Shown here piece by piece: positions 19,808-29,154 of a DNA stretch of 64,000 nt. Source of the stretch: Oryzicola mucosus (lineage in GTDB: Bacteria > Pseudomonadota > Alphaproteobacteria > Rhizobiales > Rhizobiaceae); the NCBI RefSeq assembly GCF_014534685.1, contig NZ_JACVVX010000004.1, positions 1 through 64,000 on the forward strand, given 5' to 3'. Each line of letters starts with the position of its first letter. Position 1 is the stretch's first letter. The notes under the pieces are model-generated. The model had not been told where the DNA came from and ran no database searches. It saw only the letters and a program-made list of their open reading frames with translations. The translations under genes and the position numbers were made by a program.

Positions 19808-20903
19808 AGGCTTTTTGCTCCACAGCGGCGGCAACGCTCTCGACCTGGCGCGGCGTCATTTCCGGGTAGATCGGCAGCGACAGCACCTCGCTGGCGGCCG
19901 CTTCCGAAACCGGGAAATCGCCCCGCTTGTAGCCAAGGTCGATATGTGCTGCCTGGAGATGCACCGGAATGGGGTAATGCAGGTTGGTCTGCACGCCGCC
20001 TTCCTGCAACGTCCGCTGCAGGCTGTCGCGGTCCGGCGTTCGAACCGCATAGACGTGATAGACGTGCCTGCGCCCTGTGACTTCAGCCGGCACGGTGACG
20101 CGGCGCGAGTGGCCAAGAAGCCGCGTATAGTGCCCGCCATGTTCGCGCCGGGCTTCCGTCCAGCTTTCGAGATGGCGCAGCTTCACCCGCAACACCGCGC
20201 CCTGGATGGCATCCATGCGGTAGTTGAAGCCTTTCAGGAGATGGTGGTAACGCCGTTCCTGGCCCCAATCGCGCAGCATGCGGATTTTTTCCATCTGGCG
20301 GTCGTCATTGGTGACGGCGATGCCGCCCTCCCCGCAGGCGCCGAGATTCTTGCCCGGATAAAAGCTGAAACAGCCGCTGGCGCCCATGCTGCCGGCGCGT
20401 TTGCCGCGATACTCAGCGCCATGTGCCTGGCAAGCATCTTCGATGACACGAATGCCGTGCCGCGCGGCTATTTCGAGAATCGGATCCATGTCGGCCATCT
20501 GGCCATAGAGGTGAACGGGCATGATCGCCCGCGTCCTGGGCGTGATCGCCGCTTCGAGCTGGGCGGGGTCCATGGTCATGGTGACCGGCTCGATATCGAC
20601 GAAAACCGGCGTCGCACCGGTATAGCAGATGGCGGACACGGTGGCGACGAAGGTGAAGGGCACGGTGATGACCTCGTCGCCTGGGCCGACGCCTGCGGCA
20701 AGCAGGGCGAGATGCAGGGCGCTGGTGCCGGTGTTGAGGGCTATCGCATGCTTGACGCCGCAATAGGCCGCGAATTCGCGCTCGAAGGCTTCGACCTCCG
20801 GTCCCAGCACGTAATGCGCCGAGGCAAGCACGTTCAGCACCGCCGCGTCGACCTCGGCCTTGATGCCGGCATATTGCGCCTTGAGATCGAGAAAGGGGAT
20901 CAT
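19800..20903 (-). CDS. DegT/DnrJ/EryC1 aminotransferase (WbpE/WlbC-like)
   Basis: A 367-residue PLP-dependent sugar aminotransferase beginning MIPFLDLKAQY, the usual start of the WbpE/WlbC branch. The PLP lysine lies in FSFYPGKNLGACGEGG near residue 182, and IEDACQAHGAEY is also present. In Pseudomonas and Bordetella the WbpB-WbpE-WbpD set converts UDP-GlcNAcA into the 2,3-diacetamido uronic acid. Here this gene sits between a Gfo/Idh oxidoreductase and hexapeptide acyltransferases, the same three functions. Overlaps of 4 bases upstream and 8 bases downstream mark one operon. Confidence 0.9.
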   Translation of the reverse strand: MIPFLDLKAQYAGIKAEVDAAVLNVLASAHYVLGPEVEAFEREFAAYCGVKHAIALNTGTSALHLALLAAGVGPGDEVITVPFTFVATVSAICYTGATPVFVDIEPVTMTMDPAQLEAAITPRTRAIMPVHLYGQMADMDPILEIAARHGIRVIEDACQAHGAEYRGKRAGSMGASGCFSFYPGKNLGACGEGGIAVTNDDRQMEKIRMLRDWGQERRYHHLLKGFNYRMDAIQGAVLRVKLRHLESWTEARREHGGHYTRLLGHSRRVTVPAEVTGRRHVYHVYAVRTPDRDSLQRTLQEGGVQTNLHYPIPVHLQAAHIDLGYKRGDFPVSEAAASEVLSLPIYPEMTPRQVESVAAAVEQKAYA

Positions 20904-21937
20904 GCCACGCGCCTCATCTGTTCGAGTTCGACCAGCCGCCCGCGCTGGGACAGCGACAGGCTGGCGGCTTCCAGAATGCGAACGACACGCAAGCCGGCCT
21001 GGCCGTCGGCGATCGGCGTCTCGTTGTGTTCGATGCATTTGACGAATTCGCGCAATTCCAGCCCGAGGGCTTCGGCAACATCGAGATGCGGCGCCCACAT
21101 GTCGCCTGTGCGGTAGCCGACAAGCGCCTGATAGACCTTGTCGCCCTTGGCGGTTGCAGAGTCTCCGAGGGTGATGCCCTTGTCGTAGACCTTGATCTTT
21201 TCGCTGGGCTCGAGATCGTCATAGACGATCATCTTCCGGCTGCCGCCGATCAATGTTCGCCGCACCTTGACCGGCGCGAGCCAGTTGACGTGGATGTGGG
21301 CGATCATGTTGTTGTCGAAGAGCAGGTTGAGATAGGCGATGTTTTCGGGCTCGCCCGGCACATGGCTCATGCCGGTGGCCGACACTGCGACGGGGCGCGA
21401 CGGCAGCACGAAATCCATGATCGACAGGTCGTGCACCGCCAGATCCCAGATGACGCTGATGTCGTGCTGGAACAGGCCGAGATTCACCCGCACCGAGTCG
21501 TAGTAGTAGATTTCGCCGAGCCCGCCAGTGACGAGTTCGCGCATCTTCCGCACGGCGCCGGTGTGAACGAAAGTATGGTCGACGGCCAGCACCAAACGGC
21601 GCTTGGCCGCCTCGTCAACCAGGCGCTCAGCTTCCTCGGCGGAGGCTGCTATCGGCTTTTCGACAAAGACATGCTTGCCGGCCATGAGGGCGCTCATCGC
21701 GATGCGGAAATGGCTGCTGACCGGGGTGGCGATGGCGATGGCGTCAATGGCTGGATTGCGCAGCACCTCGTCGAGGTCGTCGGTGATCGACACGCCGGGA
21801 TAACGCGCCTGCACGGTCTTGAGTTTGTCGCGGTCGAGGTCGCAGACAGTGACAAGGCGCGCGCCGGGCACCTCGGCGAAGTTGCGGACGAGGTTGGGGC
21901 CCCAATAACCATAGCCGACAACGGCGATTCCGATCAT
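20900..21937 (-). CDS. Gfo/Idh/MocA oxidoreductase (WbpB/WlbA-like)
   Basis: A 345-residue NAD-dependent sugar dehydrogenase. The N-terminal Rossmann motif GYGYWGPNLVRNF and the family EKP motif (VEKPIAAS, near residue 95) are present. A VWDLAVHDLSIMDF block follows in the C-terminal domain. The close match of its N-terminus to WlbA/WbpB-type enzymes suggests oxidation at C3 of a UDP-GlcNAc-derived uronic acid. It overlaps its neighbours by ATGA at both ends. Confidence 0.9.
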   Translation of the reverse strand: MIGIAVVGYGYWGPNLVRNFAEVPGARLVTVCDLDRDKLKTVQARYPGVSITDDLDEVLRNPAIDAIAIATPVSSHFRIAMSALMAGKHVFVEKPIAASAEEAERLVDEAAKRRLVLAVDHTFVHTGAVRKMRELVTGGLGEIYYYDSVRVNLGLFQHDISVIWDLAVHDLSIMDFVLPSRPVAVSATGMSHVPGEPENIAYLNLLFDNNMIAHIHVNWLAPVKVRRTLIGGSRKMIVYDDLEPSEKIKVYDKGITLGDSATAKGDKVYQALVGYRTGDMWAPHLDVAEALGLELREFVKCIEHNETPIADGQAGLRVVRILEAASLSLSQRGRLVELEQMRRVA

Positions 21938-22440
21938 CGTACGCTCTCCAGGACGTGGATTTTGTGAGGTGCGTCTTTTGCCCGGCCGACGATGACGGCA
22001 GGTACGCCGCTGACCACTGCGTAATCCGGGACGCTCCGGGTGACCACCGCCCCGGCGCCGACGAGGGCGCCCTCGCCGATGGTGATGCCCGGCATGATGG
22101 TGGCATTGCTGCCAATGGAGGCGCGGTCGCCGACGATCGTCGGGATAACCGCCCAGTCGTCGTCGGTCTGCAACTGCCCATCGGCGGTGACTGCGCGCGG
22201 GTGGCGGTCGTTGGTGAACATGACGCCATGGCCGACGAACACGCCGTCGCCCAGCGTCACGCCCTCGCAAATGAAGGAATGGCTGGACACCTTGCAGTTC
22301 CTGCCGATGAAGGCATTCTTCTGGACCTCAACGAAGGTGCCGATCCGGGTGCCCGGGCCGATGCTGCATCCGTAGAGGTTGACCAGATCCGGATGGTGGA
22401 CGACCACGCCCTCACCCAGGACGACATTCGAGGCAATCAT
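21934..22440 (-). CDS. Hexapeptide acyltransferase (WbpD/WlbB-like)
   Basis: A 168-residue protein made mainly of hexapeptide repeats (VVLGEGVVVHH, GCSIGPGTRIG, ASIGSNATIMPGITIGEGALVGAGAVVT), ending in a GVPAVIVG turn. Size and repeat register match WbpD/WlbB, which N-acetylate the 3-amino group of UDP-3-amino uronic acids. It is the first gene of the minus-strand operon. The ATG at 22440 has a G-run 9 bases upstream; the frame is open to 22569. Confidence 0.87.
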   Translation of the reverse strand: MIASNVVLGEGVVVHHPDLVNLYGCSIGPGTRIGTFVEVQKNAFIGRNCKVSSHSFICEGVTLGDGVFVGHGVMFTNDRHPRAVTADGQLQTDDDWAVIPTIVGDRASIGSNATIMPGITIGEGALVGAGAVVTRSVPDYAVVSGVPAVIVGRAKDAPHKIHVLESVR

Positions 22441-22812
22441 TCCGCAAACCCCCAATCGGCCCCGGCATTGCCTTCTACACGTCGGCGCTGACGCCGTTGC
22501 ATGGTGGACTTGAAGCCGGGAGTTGACGGCAAGCTGAGAGCTTTTCCCGTGCCGAGTAAAGCAAAGCAAACGCGGTAAGCCGCCCGCCGAAAGGCTTAGA
22601 CATGGGAGGCCTTAGGGATAGATCGGACGATATAGATCGTGCCCCTGCGGAGGCGGCATCACCCAAAAAATACGGTCTGCCTGCTGCCCCTACCCCGGGC
22701 CAACCTCTTAAGCCTAAAGTTCGGAGCGCGGCGCATTGGTCTATGACTTTCTCGAACACAATCGATGCACTGCCGGAGCCCGAGCCCGGCGAAGTCCCGG
22801 AGCAGGCCGACG
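22441..22812. other. Divergent regulatory region in the exopolysaccharide locus
   Basis: A 372-base gap between the minus-strand amino-sugar operon and the plus-strand glycosyltransferase. I see no gene here. It should hold the two divergent promoters. No strong palindrome or terminator was noticed. Confidence 0.5.
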
Positions 22813-24003
22813 ATGAACGTGATGCCGCGCGCCGTAAGGCAGCCCAAACTGATGATTGCGACCCGTGTCTTCGGCGCGGCCGGCCAACCCTGGATGTGGC
22901 GGCAGGTCGTGGGCTTTCAGGGCTTTCGCAAGGAGATCGTCTATTGGGAACGACAGAACGCCGACACCCAGCCGACACCCGACGTGCGCGAGCATCTCAT
23001 ACCGGGAAAGCTTGCGCCCTATCACAATGACGGCCGCTGGCTTTACCGCTCACGCGCGATCTTCAACGGCAGCTTCTATGCCGCCATCGGCGACGAGCGG
23101 ATGCGGCTGCGGGAGCTGTTCCGGCGTGACCGGCCGGATGTGATGCTGTGCAATTTCGGCGACATCGCCATGCGGCTTCTGCCCACCGCTGGTGAAGCCG
23201 GCATTCCTGTGGTTGCCTATTTCCACGGCGATTTTTCCTTCATCGCGAATCGCTGGTATCGCTGGAGCCTTTACCGCTGCATCGACGACTTCGCCGCCGT
23301 GGTGGTGGTCACTCATGCGGAGAGGGACTGGCTCATTCAGCACGGCATGCCAGCCGACAAAATCCATTACATTCCCTGCGGCGCGCCGACCGATATCTTT
23401 CAGCCCATCCCCGAAAAACCCGACGACCTCCTGCGTTTCGTGATGGTTTCGCGGCTTTCGGAGGAGAAGGGCTGCGACGTTTCCATCACTGCCTTTGCGC
23501 GGGTCGCAGCAAAGCACCCAAAGGCGCGGCTGAGCATCTTCGGCGACGGGGTGGAACGCGACGCCCTGAAGGCCTTGGTCGACAAGCTCGGCATAAGGGG
23601 CAGAGTGACCTTCCACGGCTTCATCGACGAAGCCAGGCTTGCCGAACAGCTTCCCAAACACGACGTGTTCATCCAGCACTCGCGGATCAAAGAGGGATCG
23701 CCCGTGTCGATCATCGAGGCGATGGCTTGCGGCCTGCCAGTCGTGGCGACGCGGATCGGCGGCATAGCCGATCAGGTCGTTCCCGGCGAAACAGGCTTCC
23801 TGCTTAGCCCCGGCGACCTGGACGGCATGGCAACCTCGATGCAACGGCTGGCCTCGGATGCTTCGTTGCGCCGGTCGATGGGTGGCGCAGCCAGAAACCG
23901 CGCCGTCACCCATCACGATGCAGCCACCCAGACGCAAAAGCTCGGACGCCTTTTGATGGAGGTCGCCCTTGCCGAAAAGGCCCGGCCCGGAGTGCCGGCA
24001 TGA
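22813..24003 (+). CDS. GT4 family glycosyltransferase
   Basis: A 396-residue GT-B-fold retaining glycosyltransferase of family GT4. The C-terminal donor-binding block KEGSPVSIIEAMACGLPVVA shows the E-x7-E motif near residue 305, and the core MVSRLSEEKGCD near 220 is typical. It adds one sugar to the lipid-linked repeat on the cytoplasmic side. Starts at 22813 or 22822 are both possible. Its stop overlaps the next GT2 gene by ATGA. Confidence 0.88.
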   Translation: MNVMPRAVRQPKLMIATRVFGAAGQPWMWRQVVGFQGFRKEIVYWERQNADTQPTPDVREHLIPGKLAPYHNDGRWLYRSRAIFNGSFYAAIGDERMRLRELFRRDRPDVMLCNFGDIAMRLLPTAGEAGIPVVAYFHGDFSFIANRWYRWSLYRCIDDFAAVVVVTHAERDWLIQHGMPADKIHYIPCGAPTDIFQPIPEKPDDLLRFVMVSRLSEEKGCDVSITAFARVAAKHPKARLSIFGDGVERDALKALVDKLGIRGRVTFHGFIDEARLAEQLPKHDVFIQHSRIKEGSPVSIIEAMACGLPVVATRIGGIADQVVPGETGFLLSPGDLDGMATSMQRLASDASLRRSMGGAARNRAVTHHDAATQTQKLGRLLMEVALAEKARPGVPA

Positions 24004-25040
24004 AGAGCACCGTTCAGGTCGTCATTCCCTGCTACAATTACGGCCGGTATCTGCGCCAATGTGTTGGCAGCGCTCTATCGCAGGAGGGCGTTGACGTGCG
24101 CGTGCTGGTGATTGACGACCAGTCGTCGGACGATACGCCCGAGGTTTGCCGCGAGCTGGCGGAACGGGATGCGCGAGTCACATTCATCCGCCATATCCAG
24201 AACAAGGGGCATATCGCTACCTACAATGAGGGTATCGAGCAGGCCGAAGGCGACTATTTCGTGCTGCTCTCGGCAGACGACCTGCTGACGCCCGGCTGCC
24301 TTTCGCGCGCCACGGCGCTGATGAACTTCCATCCCTCGGTCGGCCTGACCTATGGCTATGCGATGCCGGTCTATGGCGACGATCTTCCCCCTGCCCGCAC
24401 CGAGGATACCGGCTGGAGCCTCTGGCGAGGCCAGGACTGGATCGCAAGCACATGCAGCGCGGGGCGAAATTTCATCCTCTGCCCCGAGGTGGTGATGCGC
24501 ATGGGCATCCAGCAACGGCTTGGCGGCTACAAGGCGTCTCTGCCGCATTCCGCCGATATGGAACTGTGGCTGCGGGTAGCCGCCATTTCCGACATCGGGC
24601 GCGTCAATGGCTCCGACCAGGCCTATTACCGGGTCCATGCCCAGAACATGCACCGAACCGTTTATTCCGGTTTCCTGTTCGACCTGAAGGCGCGGCGTGA
24701 CGCGTTTGTCTCCGCCTTTTCAGCCGAGGCCGGCGAGGTTCCCGGCGCAGCCTATCTTCTCGAAACCGCGCAGCGAAGCCTGGCAATGACGGCGCTGCGC
24801 CACGCCTGCCAGTTGATCGACACCGGCAAGGCTACCCCCGACGGGGTAGGCGAGTACGGTGACTTTGCCCGCGAGCTCTATCCCGATATTGTATCGAGCC
24901 GGGCATGGCGTCGGCTGGATAGCCTCGCCGGCGAGAAACGCGGCGCGCTTTCCACCCTGCTCGGGCATGGCCATGCCCAGATCCGGCGCCAGCAGGATCG
25001 GTTGGCCTGGCGCAAATGGTGTCGCACCGGGGTCTGCTGA
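24000..25040 (+). CDS. GT2 family glycosyltransferase
   Basis: A 346-residue GT-A-fold glycosyltransferase of family GT2. VQVVIPCYNYGRYL at the N-terminus, VIDDQSSDDT near 38 and the DxD-like SADDLL near 95 are visible. The C-terminal 100 residues are less conserved and may determine the acceptor. It overlaps the upstream GT4 gene by 4 bases. Donor and linkage cannot be predicted. Confidence 0.88.
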   Translation: MKSTVQVVIPCYNYGRYLRQCVGSALSQEGVDVRVLVIDDQSSDDTPEVCRELAERDARVTFIRHIQNKGHIATYNEGIEQAEGDYFVLLSADDLLTPGCLSRATALMNFHPSVGLTYGYAMPVYGDDLPPARTEDTGWSLWRGQDWIASTCSAGRNFILCPEVVMRMGIQQRLGGYKASLPHSADMELWLRVAAISDIGRVNGSDQAYYRVHAQNMHRTVYSGFLFDLKARRDAFVSAFSAEAGEVPGAAYLLETAQRSLAMTALRHACQLIDTGKATPDGVGEYGDFARELYPDIVSSRAWRRLDSLAGEKRGALSTLLGHGHAQIRRQQDRLAWRKWCRTGVC

Positions 25041-25060
25041 GACCATGATACTGCTTAAAA

Positions 25061-26194
25061 TCAGGAAGCCGAAGCGTAGACCGCCTGCTCATGTGCGGTC
25101 GTCAGACCGAGCATTTCGGCATAGAGGCCGGTGACATCCTCGCGCTCACGCTTAGGTGCATATTCGGCATGGATAAACTCTGACGCCTTGCGTCCACGAT
25201 CCCTGCACCACATCGCATCTTCGTGGTCGTGCACGACCGCCGCCTCGATCTCGTGGACGAAACCGAGCACGTCTCCGGCCGCCACGGTGGCGCTGAAGTC
25301 AGGCTTGAAGAACTCCCGCCCGCCAAAGCCATGGTGACCGATAACGTAATTGCCGCAAGCCATCGCTTCGGCGGCGGGCAGGCCGAACCCCTCCTGATAG
25401 GTGAAGGCCAGGAAGATGCGCGTTTCGCGCAGTCTTTCGGCGACGGCGGCATGGCTGAGCCGGTCGAGCGCGCAAAGCTCCCAACCGTCGAGCGCGCCGC
25501 GCCCGTTCAGCATCTCAAACACCTGCCGGGCATCGTCGCGGCCGCGACGCGGCATATAGGCGATGCGCCGAGGCGCAGGATCTATTCCACGCCTGAAAAC
25601 AAGCGGATCGATGCTCAAGTGAATGCGATGAATCAAGCAGCCCGGAAACAGGCAACGCAGCATGTCGCGGTTGTGATCGGAGACGGTGACGACGCCGACC
25701 AAATCAGGATTGTAACCGTGCGAAGACGGAAACGGCGTGGTTGCCCGCTGCCAGGTGAGATGGCTGTTCTGGTTGAAAATGACATGCCGCGTGCCGGAAG
25801 GCAGCCGCTTCAGCAGCTCCGCTTCGAGTTCGGAGACGACCAACAGGTCGCCTTCCGAAATTGTGGCATGGCCCACATCGACGATCTTGGTTTCATGCTC
25901 GAACCAGGTACAGCGGAAGCCGGGCTTCTGGTGCAGCACCCGGGCGTTTATGCCTGCTGCGTTGAGAATGTCGACATGCCGGTAAATCACACGAATGCCG
26001 CCGGCGGGACTGTCGAAGTCCGGCGTCAGGAAATAGACGGTTGGCGTCGAGCTCCGCGAACCATGAACGATACTGGCGACAAGCCTGCCGCGCTGGCGAT
26101 GTTCGGCATTGTCCGACAGCTTTCGATACAGCGCGCGCATGCGCCGGGCGGCGGCAGCGAGACTGATGGGTTCATGCCCTGAGATGGAAGCCAT
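25061..26194 (-). CDS. GT4 family glycosyltransferase
   Basis: A glycosyltransferase of about 377 aa, family GT4. The donor-site block TYQEGFGLPAAEAMACGNYVIG has the conserved E-x7-E near residue 285. The N-terminal half has YFLTPDFDSPAGGIRVIYRHVDIL, typical of nucleotide-sugar GT-B enzymes. The open frame continues to 26566, but the ATG at 26194 gives a more typical length. It is transcribed against its neighbours and is a single-gene unit. Confidence 0.82.
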   Translation of the reverse strand: MASISGHEPISLAAAARRMRALYRKLSDNAEHRQRGRLVASIVHGSRSSTPTVYFLTPDFDSPAGGIRVIYRHVDILNAAGINARVLHQKPGFRCTWFEHETKIVDVGHATISEGDLLVVSELEAELLKRLPSGTRHVIFNQNSHLTWQRATTPFPSSHGYNPDLVGVVTVSDHNRDMLRCLFPGCLIHRIHLSIDPLVFRRGIDPAPRRIAYMPRRGRDDARQVFEMLNGRGALDGWELCALDRLSHAAVAERLRETRIFLAFTYQEGFGLPAAEAMACGNYVIGHHGFGGREFFKPDFSATVAAGDVLGFVHEIEAAVVHDHEDAMWCRDRGRKASEFIHAEYAPKREREDVTGLYAEMLGLTTAHEQAVYASAS

Positions 26195-26386
26195 AGCGGT
26201 GCCGAGCGTTCGAGGTGCCGGAGTCCCAAGTCGTTGTCGGCAAGAGCGTCCCATGACCACCGGGGGGGTCGCAAGGGGTAGGAACCTCCCACAAAATGAG
26301 GACAGGCATGGCCCAACGGTCAGGTTCATTCGTGCGGCCCGAGCGATGATGGTCGGCTGCGGCAGAACCGCCAAGGAGATCAGAGA

Positions 26387-27844
26387 ATGCGCGCGCGGGC
26401 GATACAGCCGGCAGGGACGGCAGGCTTCAACGAACGCGCGATGCGCCGCGCGCGGCTGGTCGACCAACGCCCGTCCGACGCCGACGCGACCGCTCAGTCC
26501 GGAGGCCCCATCCGCCGCATGGCGGGGCGGACCGCGGCGACCGTCACCAACGCCCGGCATCTGCACTGGGCGGCGGTGTTGTTTATCATATCGCTACCGG
26601 TGCCTTGGATCATCGCAATCGGCCCAGTGCGCATGTCGGTCTACCGCTTCGTGCTTCTCGCCACGCTTGTGCCCTCGCTGGTCGGCTGGTTGCGGGGCAA
26701 GGCCGGGCCGATCCGGTTGGCAGACCTGCTGCTCGTTTGCTACTGCCTATGGTGTTTCATCGCCATCATCGCCATTCACGGCTTCGCCTTCGCGATCCAA
26801 CCCGCCGGCATCATCTTCATGGAGACGATGGGCGCCTATCTTTTGGCGCGTTGCTGCATCCGCAGCGCCGACGATTTCGAAGCCATGGTGCGCCTGCTGT
26901 TCAAGGTCGTGCTCGTCCTGCTGCCCTTCGCCATTCTGGAGAGCGTTTCGGGCCAAAACAGCTTGATGGAGGTGCTGTCGAAGATCTTGCCGACACCACC
27001 GCCGGTGGACATGGAACCGCGCTGGGGCTTGCGGCGCGTGCAGAGCGTCTTCGAGCATCCTATCCTGTTCGGCGTCGGCTGCGGCTGCATCCTGGCGATG
27101 ACCCATATCGTGCTGGGCTATCAGAAAAGCCTCCTGCGCCGCTGGACGCCCACCGGTCTTGTCGGTCTCGCGGCATTTCTGTCGTTGTCGGCAGGACCGA
27201 TTACCGCGCTTGCGGCGCAGATCATGCTGATGGGCTGGAACTGGGTGATGCGCAGCATCGCAGCGCGCTGGAAGATCCTGATTTTCTTCGTCGCTCTGGC
27301 CGCTGTTTCGGCCGAACTGCTGTCGAACCGGTCGGTGCCGGTCATCTTCATCTCCTACTTCTCCTTCGACGAATCGTCGGCCTGGCTTCGCGTCGCGATC
27401 TGGCGGTTCGGGTCCGAGTCGGTGATGAACAACCCGCTCTTCGGCGTCGGCTTCAACGAATGGGAGCGGCCGGACTGGATGTCGTTCAGCATCGACATGT
27501 TCTGGATCGTCGATGCGGTCCGACATGGCTTTCTGGCAGGCTTTTTCATGATGTCGGGCTTCTTCGCCATGTTTATCACGGTAGCGATGAAGAAGGGGCT
27601 GGACGATCGGGCATCCGCCTATCGGATGGCGTTTTTGATCTCGATGACCGGCTTCTTCATGGTCGGCTGGACGGTCTATTTCTGGAACTCCGCCTATGTG
27701 CTGTTCCTGTTTCTGCTTGGCAGCGGCGGCTGGATCCTCGACGTCAAGGACAGTGTTCCGGCGGCGCTTAAAACGCGCAAGGCGATGCGCGCGGGCGACA
27801 GCGTCGAAGCGGATTTAAGCGGCGGGAGACGGGCGTACCGCTAA
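26387..27844 (+). CDS. Wzy-like polysaccharide polymerase / O-antigen ligase family
   Basis: A 485-residue protein with about 11-12 hydrophobic helices and a soluble loop at about 340-380, the layout of Wzy polymerases and WaaL ligases (Wzy_C superfamily). The motif region SSAWLRVAIWRFGSESVMNNPLFGVG matches the large periplasmic loop. In this locus with Wzx, Wzc and export genes it is most likely the polymerase. A strong AAGGAG lies 8 bases before the ATG at 26387. A basic N-terminal tail of about 55 residues precedes the first helix. Confidence 0.85.
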   Translation: MRARAIQPAGTAGFNERAMRRARLVDQRPSDADATAQSGGPIRRMAGRTAATVTNARHLHWAAVLFIISLPVPWIIAIGPVRMSVYRFVLLATLVPSLVGWLRGKAGPIRLADLLLVCYCLWCFIAIIAIHGFAFAIQPAGIIFMETMGAYLLARCCIRSADDFEAMVRLLFKVVLVLLPFAILESVSGQNSLMEVLSKILPTPPPVDMEPRWGLRRVQSVFEHPILFGVGCGCILAMTHIVLGYQKSLLRRWTPTGLVGLAAFLSLSAGPITALAAQIMLMGWNWVMRSIAARWKILIFFVALAAVSAELLSNRSVPVIFISYFSFDESSAWLRVAIWRFGSESVMNNPLFGVGFNEWERPDWMSFSIDMFWIVDAVRHGFLAGFFMMSGFFAMFITVAMKKGLDDRASAYRMAFLISMTGFFMVGWTVYFWNSAYVLFLFLLGSGGWILDVKDSVPAALKTRKAMRAGDSVEADLSGGRRAYR

Positions 27845-27939
27845 TTGCCGATCCGGCTACGTCCGCGACCACCATTCGCAGCGGTGTTCGCCCGCTCGCC
27901 GCTAGCGTAGTTTTCAGGGAAGCCTCGCGGGGAAACCAG

Positions 27940-29154
27940 ATGCTCGAGCGTGTTCCAAGTCATGGGGAGTTCAACACCGCGCGGCCCGTGCGGCAGCAGT
28001 TGATCGTCGCTAAGACAGTTGAAGACGTGGAAGCGCTGCGCGACATATGGGAGGCGACGGGCGCCACCGAAGTCGACTCCCAGCTCGACTATTTCCTCAC
28101 CGTCGTCCGATATGCCGATCAGGTCATCCGTCCGCATGTGGTGTGCTTGAAGCGCGAGGGCTTGCCCAGCCTCATGGCCATAACGCGGCTGGAGAACCTG
28201 CCCGTCCCCTTCCGCCTGGGCTATCGCACGCTGTGGCGGCCTCGTCTGCGCGCCCTTGTGGCAACGTTCGGGGGTATTCTCGGTGCCGAAAACCGCGCCG
28301 ACGAAGAGCTGATTCTGTCGCATCTGTTTCAGTCGCTCGACCGTGGCGACGCCGACCTTCTTCTGATGCGCAACGTCGATTCCCATGGGACGCTGCACCG
28401 TGCCGCGCTTGTGGCGGTACCGTGGATGCGAAAGGCGCACCATTTGCCGAAGTCGGTGCACTGGACATCCAACATCCCCGAGTCCTTGGAGATCTTTCTT
28501 GAAGGCCGTTCCAACAAGACGCGCGCGACCTGGCGAAAGCAGGACAGGCTGCTCACGGAGAAATATGGCGACGCCGTTCGCATTCGACATTTTCGCGAGC
28601 CGGCAGAGGCCGAAGAGCTCTTTCGGGACATGGAGACGGTCGCGTCCAAGTCCTATCAGCGGCGGCTCGGCGTCGGCTTCATGAACACGCCGATGAACCG
28701 CGCCTTGATAGAACTCGGCCTTCGTAAGGGGTGGCATCATTGCTGGATGCTCTATATCGGTGACAGGCCCATCTCGTTCTGGAACGGCACCGCTTATGCC
28801 GGCACGTTCTTCATCGGCACGCCAGGTTTCGATCCAGACTTCGGCAAAGACTCCGTCGGCCGCATCACCATGTTCCGGATGCTGCAGGATATCTGCGCCG
28901 ACCCGGCGATTTTCTGCCTGGATTACGGACAAGGCGACGCCGAATACAAATCGTCCTTCGGCCATCGGACCCGCACCGAACAGGAAATTCTCATCGCAGC
29001 CCCGCGCCCATGGCCGGTCTGCGTCGTCATGGCCGCGTCGGCACTCTCCTACATCAACATCAAGGCGAAGCATTTCCTCGAAAAATCCGACTGGGGGCAG
29101 CGGCTCAAGGCAAGCTGGCGTCGCGGCAAATCCAAGGCTTCGACCGTATCATGA
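27940..29154 (+). CDS. FemAB/GNAT-fold acetyltransferase (CelD-like)
   Basis: A 404-residue protein of the Acetyltransf_6 group (BioF2/CelD/FemAB-like double-GNAT fold). The second half carries GRSNKTRATWRKQDRLL, a GWHHCWMLYIGDRPISFWNG acetyl-CoA-like site and DYGQGDAEYKSSFG, all typical of the group. Relatives occur in exopolysaccharide and cellulose loci, where they may acylate sugars. The acyl donor and acceptor are unknown. The stop overlaps the following GT4 gene by ATGA. Confidence 0.8.
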   Translation: MLERVPSHGEFNTARPVRQQLIVAKTVEDVEALRDIWEATGATEVDSQLDYFLTVVRYADQVIRPHVVCLKREGLPSLMAITRLENLPVPFRLGYRTLWRPRLRALVATFGGILGAENRADEELILSHLFQSLDRGDADLLLMRNVDSHGTLHRAALVAVPWMRKAHHLPKSVHWTSNIPESLEIFLEGRSNKTRATWRKQDRLLTEKYGDAVRIRHFREPAEAEELFRDMETVASKSYQRRLGVGFMNTPMNRALIELGLRKGWHHCWMLYIGDRPISFWNGTAYAGTFFIGTPGFDPDFGKDSVGRITMFRMLQDICADPAIFCLDYGQGDAEYKSSFGHRTRTEQEILIAAPRPWPVCVVMAASALSYINIKAKHFLEKSDWGQRLKASWRRGKSKASTVS

